Below are positions 59,152-64,000 of a stretch of DNA of 64,000 bases, one piece after another. The notes below the pieces were generated by a model. It worked only from the letters and a program-made list of their open reading frames with translations, had not been told where the DNA came from and made no database searches. Both the position numbers and the translations under genes were made by a program. The stretch's first letter is position 1. The number at the start of each line of letters is the position of its first letter. The DNA lies in assembly GCA_018817125.1 (NCBI GenBank), contig JAHIUN010000002.1, forward strand, positions 62,001 through 126,000, read 5' to 3'. The DNA comes from Patescibacteria group bacterium. GTDB taxonomy: Bacteria; Patescibacteriota; Gracilibacteria; UM-FILTER-43-11.

Positions 59152-60630
59152 GTGGCATCTGACAAAGGTTTGAATTCAGCTGAATTAAAAACCGATTCCT
59201 TAGCAAGGGGGAAGATGGACATGAGTCCGCGCCAAAAAAAAGCGTTTCTGGCTGCCCTTATTTTATCCGGTGCTTTGCATACCGGGGCGCTTTTCGGCCC
59301 TAAAATCGTGCCGGATGGGCTTTTCGCCCGCGCGCGCGATAAAATTGTGAGCCTGTTCCGCTCCAGGGCCGGATTCGTCGAACAACTGAGGGAATCTAAG
59401 GAGATGCGGGAAAATATGGGATTATTTTTTTTAAAAAGCGAATACTATGAGGGCGGCATCGATGAAGATGAATTGGATAAGGCTGAAAAAAAACTGGAGG
59501 AAATCATCGAAAACTTCCGGCAAATGGCAGAAAAAGATAAAAATGTTTATCGGGTACTGCATGAGCTGATCCAGGAGCAGGCAGCCTACAAAGGCAGCAG
59601 CAGTTATTTAAGCCGCTTGCTGCTTACCAGAAAAGGGAATTGTGAGGCGAGGGCAAAATTAATGATCAGTGTCACCAATAAAATTTATCCTGATTTGCCC
59701 GTCAAATTACAGATGTACCGCGATCACATACGCGCCATTGTTCAAATTGGCGGCCAATGGTATTCCATGGAAAAGCCGTCACTTGAACCTATTATGGAGG
59801 ATGATTTAAAAAACACGGTTTTGGCAGAATCATCAATTTTTGTGCAGTCCTATCTTAATGAAGATATGTCTGCAGAAGAAGTAGAGGTGACCGGCAACCC
59901 GAATCCGGCAAAGAAATTTGTCACCGATTCGTTTTTTACTGGTCTTGTCGATCCTGAGACAAACCAGAAACTGGCGGATTATTCAGAGGCGCTGCCCCCG
60001 GATGAGATGGAAGAAGGGCGTTATGAATTTGAGGAGGTGTCACAGATCCCGCAACGCAAAAAACCTGAAGAGCCGATAAGATCCGTGCCGCCAAGGGAAA
60101 GAAAGAATATCCGGGTAACCCTGCTGACCCGACAGCAGACGGAGGAACTGCTGTCCAGCAGAAACTGGTTTCCGGAAGAATGGTACGAACAGCTGAACGA
60201 AAGGGAGAAAGGGCTGGTGGTTTTGTACCGCGAAAAAAAATATGAAACCCTTATCGGAAGAATCGATTTTGTCCCGCTGAAGAGCGCGATCGCTAAAGAG
60301 GCGAAAGGGCATCACAGGATTTTGAACCGATTGCAGAAAACAGCCCGGAAGATAGCGGCGGAAAAGGACATCAGTCAGCGCCGGTTGATCTTATGTAAGT
60401 TCAAAGAGTCATTAGGCGGATTCGAGGAGCCGGACTGCTGTAAAAAGGACTATAACAGATGGAGAGAATTTCAGAAGCTGGGAGAACAGGGCCTGAAGAT
60501 CAGATTAGACGAAACCGTGGACTTTTTCATCCTTTGGCAGTCTTTGCAGGAACTGTGCGATTTTCCGGAAAGTGAGTTCGGTCCCGATGAAGAAGAATGC
60601 AATGAGGTTTTTAAAAATAAAGGACAATAG
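59152..60630 (+). CDS. Membrane-anchored transglutaminase-like protein, unknown
   Basis: 492 residues if the GTG at 59152 is used; the ATG at 59215 (DMSPRQKKAFLAALIL) has a purine-rich AGGGGG before it and is an alternative. One N-terminal TM helix (about 31-50, AFLAALILSGALHTGALFG), then an extracytoplasmic helical region (ELDKAEKKLEEIIENFRQMA) and a transglutaminase-like core: Cys164 in LLTRKGNCEARAKLMI, His192 in YRDHIRAIVQIGGQW, Glu207 in YSMEK. The spacing suits a Cys-His-acid triad. The C-terminal 200 residues (RRKKPEEPIRSVPPRERKN type linker, then a helical domain) are unrecognised. First of three neighbouring genes for anchored proteins. Confidence 0.7.
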   Translation: MASDKGLNSAELKTDSLARGKMDMSPRQKKAFLAALILSGALHTGALFGPKIVPDGLFARARDKIVSLFRSRAGFVEQLRESKEMRENMGLFFLKSEYYEGGIDEDELDKAEKKLEEIIENFRQMAEKDKNVYRVLHELIQEQAAYKGSSSYLSRLLLTRKGNCEARAKLMISVTNKIYPDLPVKLQMYRDHIRAIVQIGGQWYSMEKPSLEPIMEDDLKNTVLAESSIFVQSYLNEDMSAEEVEVTGNPNPAKKFVTDSFFTGLVDPETNQKLADYSEALPPDEMEEGRYEFEEVSQIPQRKKPEEPIRSVPPRERKNIRVTLLTRQQTEELLSSRNWFPEEWYEQLNEREKGLVVLYREKKYETLIGRIDFVPLKSAIAKEAKGHHRILNRLQKTARKIAAEKDISQRRLILCKFKESLGGFEEPDCCKKDYNRWREFQKLGEQGLKIRLDETVDFFILWQSLQELCDFPESEFGPDEEECNEVFKNKGQ

Positions 60631-60634
60631 CCAT

Positions 60635-60662
60635 CTGGCAAATGAATTATTGTTTGCATAAT
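60635..60662 (+). promoter_or_regulatory. Promoter of the zincin-like gene
   Basis: CTGGCA (60635-60640), a 16-nt spacer, CATAAT (60657-60662). With the ATG at 60672 the transcript would be almost leaderless. It matches the promoter at 61825-61852 in layout and in the AATAAACAACyTATG tail. Confidence 0.6.
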
Positions 60663-60671
60663 AAACAACCT

Positions 60672-61808
60672 ATGAAAAAAAGCCCCCGCTCAAATAATCA
60701 TCGGGAAAAGCTGAATGAAAATTCAAGTCCGGAAAAAGGAAATGAGAAAGAAAAATCTCTAACAGCGAGAAGATTTGGCTTGTCCATTGTGATATTGGGC
60801 GTGCTTTTGGGTGTCAGCGCCCACGTTTGCAAAAAATGGTTTTTTGACAGTCAAGAGGGGCGGGCAGAGGCTATAAAACCTCCGGTACCTGTCCAGAAAA
60901 AAGTTGAAGTAAATGATTCTCAGGAGATGGCAAAAGAGGAGATAATCAGGGATTTGATTGCAAGGCAATATATTAAAGAGATTCTGATAAATAAACGGGC
61001 AATAAGAGAATTAAATTATGATAAAGAAAAAATAACCCCATTGTCCGAAGCAATTCCCCAAGAGGCTATATCGATGATTAAAGAATACGATCCGGAGAAA
61101 TCAAATATATTAGATAAGATATTTGTTATTACGGATGACCGGCTGGATGATATTAGGAGAGGTGAATACCTCAGGAAGATGCAAATCGATAAAAATGGGC
61201 AAATATCTTTTTCTTCAGATGATGAAGGTCATTTAATTGCATTACCGCCAATTAAACAGGGAGATTCTCCTTTTCGGCTTGCCCAGACACTTGTTCATGA
61301 GATTTTTGGTCATGCCATGGATAATTCAGACGGTAATTTTTCAGAATTTTTTGAAGAACCGGAGGATGGGGTAATTGAAGATCCGATGAAGCTTTGTGAA
61401 TTTTTTTCAATGAGACTGCAATCGGAATTTAAATCTTATTTCATAGAAAATCATTTTCGTGAATGGGCAATAAAAAATAAAATACCCTCTTTTACTTCAT
61501 ACCAAGAGGAAATGGAGCAAAGACGGAAAAGTGACCCGGAGCTGGACCTGCCTGATTTTGATTTGTTTGAAATTTATAAGCGCGCCAGGGAAACAGGGGA
61601 CTGGACAAAGTTTAAAGAGACAATAATATTTATTAATATCACTGGTAAAAAAAGAATTTTCACGCTCTATCTGTTTTGCCAGATAATCCAAAAAGATAAT
61701 CTTGATGCTTTGCATGAATATCGGGACGGCCCAAAAGGAGACAAAGAACTTGAGAAATTCCTAAAAGAGTTTTTCGGAGATTTCTTAACACCTGAAGCGC
61801 CAGAATAG
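60672..61808 (+). CDS. Membrane-anchored protein with zincin-like HExxxH motif
   Basis: 378 residues from the ATG at 60672 (KKSPRSNNHREKLNENSSPE); an in-frame Met at 60642 is less likely because it precedes the promoter-derived start. A charged N-terminal segment, one TM helix (about 35-53, FGLSIVILGVLLGVSAHV), then an extracytoplasmic domain with LAQTLVHEIFGHAMDNSDGN: H209, E210, H214. This is one residue longer than the HExxH of zincins; related spacing (HExxGH) is known in some secreted toxin-type proteins, so activity is possible but unproven. EEPEDGVIEDPMKLCEFFS follows with candidate acidic ligands. No family named. Confidence 0.65.
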   Translation: MKKSPRSNNHREKLNENSSPEKGNEKEKSLTARRFGLSIVILGVLLGVSAHVCKKWFFDSQEGRAEAIKPPVPVQKKVEVNDSQEMAKEEIIRDLIARQYIKEILINKRAIRELNYDKEKITPLSEAIPQEAISMIKEYDPEKSNILDKIFVITDDRLDDIRRGEYLRKMQIDKNGQISFSSDDEGHLIALPPIKQGDSPFRLAQTLVHEIFGHAMDNSDGNFSEFFEEPEDGVIEDPMKLCEFFSMRLQSEFKSYFIENHFREWAIKNKIPSFTSYQEEMEQRRKSDPELDLPDFDLFEIYKRARETGDWTKFKETIIFINITGKKRIFTLYLFCQIIQKDNLDALHEYRDGPKGDKELEKFLKEFFGDFLTPEAPE

Positions 61809-61824
61809 TGACAAATAGTATCAA

Positions 61825-61852
61825 TTGACAAATAAGTAGAATTTTGTATAAT
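61825..61852 (+). promoter_or_regulatory. Consensus promoter giving a leaderless mRNA
   Basis: TTGACA (61825-61830), a 16-nt spacer, TATAAT (61847-61852). The ATG at 61861 is about where transcription should start. Confidence 0.85.
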
Positions 61853-61860
61853 AAACAACT

Positions 61861-62895
61861 ATGGAAAATAGCCCTCGCACAAATAGTCATCGGGAATCTT
61901 TTGCCAAAACTCCTGCTTTTGCCTTAAAATTCCGCTTAGCCATAACGTTTATTCTGGGAATGATAGCTGGTGGAATAGTAGTTGATCAGTGTTCCGACAA
62001 TAAGTCATGCCAGCCAAAACAGCCCGGCATCGCAGATACAGGCGGAGCGCAGGGCGGGAAAGGTGGACCGGATGATGGCGATAAAAAACCATGGCATCCT
62101 AATTTAGTTCCATCGGATGATTTTGATAAGGCCCCGGAAGAATATGTGGATATAGCTAAATGCCGTGAACTCCTTTTCAGGATGACAGGTGATCCGAATT
62201 GCAAATCCGCTTTAACAGATGAAGAAGTTTTGGAGAAGGCGCATCAAATTGAAACAGAAAGGCGGATAGCTAAAGCTGAGGAGATTATTGATTCCTTTTG
62301 CATAAGCAATTTACAAGATCAGGATGCAATTCGGAATATTGTTTTAAAGGGATATTTGGAAGTAAAAGAGGTTGAAGGATGGGCTATGTGGCTTAATGAT
62401 CCCAAAAACGATGCCTCTATATCTATAAATCTCATTGAAAAACCTCCTTGCGTAGAATTCCCAGAAAAAACACCTACAGAAAAGGAGATTGAAAGAATGA
62501 CCAAGGAAAATAATTTTTCGGATATCCTTAAGATCCATATTAATCAAATGCGTGAAGAAGTAAGAGCTGCCGGTATCGTGGATGAATTCGATGAACTATT
62601 TGAACTTACGGAACGCATGCCCGAGCAAATCAAAAACATAGAAAATCCAATTGAGCGGAAGCTGATGGCTTGCAGGATGATGTATAAATTTACTATGATC
62701 ACGAGATCATTACAAAATCTCACATTCCCTTCGCATATTGAAGAAAGTTTGAATGCTACAGGAATACTGGGTAGAAAATTGGAGCAACTTGAATATATTT
62801 TAGTTGATTTTGCTAGAACTCAGGGGGTGCTTAATCTTAATGAGACTGACTGTGCTTTTTTAATAATGGAACGTGATAAAGGAAATTCTGAGTAA
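61861..62895 (+). CDS. Membrane-anchored helical protein, paralogous N-terminus
   Basis: 344 residues. The N-terminus ENSPRTNSHRESFAKTP parallels KKSPRSNNHREKLNENS of the previous gene. One TM helix (about 23-42, FRLAITFILGMIAGGIVV), a Gly/Lys/Pro linker (GGAQGGKGGPDDGDKKPWHP), then a helical extracytoplasmic region (about 80-344). I recognise no family and see no catalytic motif. Probably works with the two preceding genes, from context only. Confidence 0.65.
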   Translation: MENSPRTNSHRESFAKTPAFALKFRLAITFILGMIAGGIVVDQCSDNKSCQPKQPGIADTGGAQGGKGGPDDGDKKPWHPNLVPSDDFDKAPEEYVDIAKCRELLFRMTGDPNCKSALTDEEVLEKAHQIETERRIAKAEEIIDSFCISNLQDQDAIRNIVLKGYLEVKEVEGWAMWLNDPKNDASISINLIEKPPCVEFPEKTPTEKEIERMTKENNFSDILKIHINQMREEVRAAGIVDEFDELFELTERMPEQIKNIENPIERKLMACRMMYKFTMITRSLQNLTFPSHIEESLNATGILGRKLEQLEYILVDFARTQGVLNLNETDCAFLIMERDKGNSE

Positions 62896-62903
62896 TTTTC
62901 CCC

Positions 62904-63072
62904 TTTAGCCATCTTTATTATTCCTCTATAATAATCGTGCTTTTTTATTGTGGGAATGGTGGGAGTTGTGCGATTTGTGAGAGTCGCGGGAAAAACACAC
63001 TTTTCGTGGTTATCTCAAAGCTCACACAACTCCTGCAACTCACACAACTCCCATTTATCACAACAAAAAATT
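62904..63072 (+). promoter_or_regulatory. Promoter and ~134-nt leader of purL, shared with glyS
   Basis: TTTAGC (62904-62909), a 17-nt spacer, TATAAT (62927-62932), then a leader with GGGAGTTGTG...CACAACTCCC pairing (perfect here, imperfect in the glyS copy). Nearly identical by eye to 8521-8686 read on the minus strand. Confidence 0.78.
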
Positions 63073-64000
63073 ATGCCAGAAATTTTAGAATTCTCAAAAA
63101 TGAGCGACGAGGAAGTCGCAAACAAGCTGAAGGAATACCGGATTGTTCTTAAAGTATCTGAAGCCCGCCATATCGAGGAAATATTAGGCCGTCCCCCCAC
63201 GCTCACCGAAGCCGTGATCTGGGGCATACAGGGCTCGGAACATTCCTCCTATAAAAGTTCACGCCCGTTTTTAAAAACCCTTCCCACCAAAGCGCCCAAT
63301 GTCATCCTGGGGCCGGTGGAAGACGCGGGGGTGGTGGAGTTCGCGCGCGACGGAAATGACCGGTGGGGACTTGTTATGTCCCATGAAAGCCACAATCACC
63401 CCAGTCAGATCGTGCCCTACGAAGGTGCGGCCACGGGGATTGGCGGGAATGTGCGCGACGTGTGCTGTATGGGAGCCAAAGTTATCGGATGCTTAGATTC
63501 TTTGCGGTTCGGAAGCTTAGAAAATAACGAATCCCGCCTGATCGCCAACGAAGTGGTGCGGGGGATCGCCGGGTACGGCAATCCGATCGGCGTGCCGAAT
63601 TTGGGCGGAGACGTGCGCTTTGAATCGTCTTTCGATGACAACTGTCTGGTGAATGTGCTGACCTTCGGAATTGTGAAAGAAAGTGAACTCATTCATTCCT
63701 ACGCGCCGGATGAGGCGGCGGAGGTAGGGTACGACATGATCACTGTCGGTAAACCGACGGATAACAGCGGAATGGGGGGTGCTTCCTTTGCCAGTATCGA
63801 ACTGGACGAAGAGGATAAAGAAGCGAACAAGGGCGCGGTCCAGGAGCCGAATCCGTTTTTAAAGCGCCATATTTTAGCTTCGACTTACGATTTGTTTAAA
63901 CGTTTGAAAGAAAAAGGAAAACTGGATAAGGTCGGCTTTAAAGACATGGGCGCTGGCGGGAATATGTGCGCCACGGTGGAATTGGTGGCCAAAAAAGGGT
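63073..64000 (+). CDS. purL: Phosphoribosylformylglycinamidine synthase, PurL (3'-partial)
   Basis: Open from the ATG at 63073 to the window edge (309 codons seen). Purine synthesis: FGAR plus glutamine-derived ammonia to FGAM. Visible: a linker-like N-terminus (MSDEEVANKLKEYRIVLKVS), RPPTLTEAVIWGIQGSEHSS with YKSSRPFLK, SHESHNHPSQIVPYEGAATG, GGNVRDVCCMGAKVIG, YGNPIGVPNLGGDVRFE and DMGAGGNMCA. These fit the small PurL or the N-terminal part of a large PurL; the C-terminal end is outside the window. It begins right after the leader shared with glyS. Confidence 0.93.
   Translation, partial: MPEILEFSKMSDEEVANKLKEYRIVLKVSEARHIEEILGRPPTLTEAVIWGIQGSEHSSYKSSRPFLKTLPTKAPNVILGPVEDAGVVEFARDGNDRWGLVMSHESHNHPSQIVPYEGAATGIGGNVRDVCCMGAKVIGCLDSLRFGSLENNESRLIANEVVRGIAGYGNPIGVPNLGGDVRFESSFDDNCLVNVLTFGIVKESELIHSYAPDEAAEVGYDMITVGKPTDNSGMGGASFASIELDEEDKEANKGAVQEPNPFLKRHILASTYDLFKRLKEKGKLDKVGFKDMGAGGNMCATVELVAKKG

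Overview
The window reads as a chromosome segment of a candidate-phyla-radiation (Patescibacteria) bacterium, possibly near Peregrinibacteria. This is inferred from compact housekeeping genes, few ribosome binding sites, an archaeal-type single-chain GlyRS, very large secreted repeat proteins with LAQTG-type anchors, three SLH-domain proteins and a PAGRQAG palindrome inside a conserved gene. TGA is used as a stop (glyS, the SLH esterase), so UGA is not recoded. There is no 16S rRNA gene, so the taxonomy stays tentative.

Layout. 1-9.4 kb: rsmH-ftsL, an M16 peptidase, ndk, an SLH/RlpA/CAP wall protein, glyS and dtd. 9.7-19.7 kb: two giant LAQTG-anchored surface proteins that share N-terminal repeats, a C-terminal module and leader hairpins. 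20.2-27.6 kb: an island of GC-rich genes for secreted or membrane proteins (a coiled-coil lipoprotein, a protein ending in a porin-like barrel, a Cys-rich single-pass protein, a small Cys-rich secreted protein and a truncated copy of it), with long duplicated structured 5' leaders and strong sigma70-type promoters. 27.7-33.9 kb: aroD, ychF, glucan phosphorylase, an RNHCP protein, an SLH-esterase and a secreted nuclease. 34.1-34.5 kb: tRNA-Gly(CCC) and tRNA-Gly(GCC), each followed by a related two-stem element. 34.5-46.4 kb, mostly minus strand: recO, ftsX, a nucleotidyltransferase, a TPR protein, galU, hsp20, ftsH, serS, trmD, and on the plus strand a dGTPase-like gene. 46.5-59 kb: an SLH protein, ahcY, a SAM-I riboswitch with terminator in front of metK, murI, eno, a lipoprotein, a flavodoxin and a two-gene 2-oxoacid:ferredoxin oxidoreductase. 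59.1-62.9 kb: three consecutive genes for membrane-anchored extracytoplasmic proteins (one transglutaminase-like, one with a zincin-like motif, one of unknown function), each with its own promoter, two of them apparently leaderless or nearly so. The window ends inside purL.

Two features stand out. First, nearly every intergenic gap is a long imperfect palindrome made of iterated short words, and several fall into dispersed families that recur at unrelated loci. One such palindrome interrupts one of two otherwise near-identical leaders, which suggests that these elements insert. Second, the 20-27.6 kb island combines GC-rich coding sequence, duplicated leaders of about 450-620 nt, a shared hairpin motif and 20-codon in-frame upstream start extensions. 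It is the best candidate here for something undescribed. A near-identical promoter plus leader of about 135 nt in front of both glyS and purL is a third strong lead.
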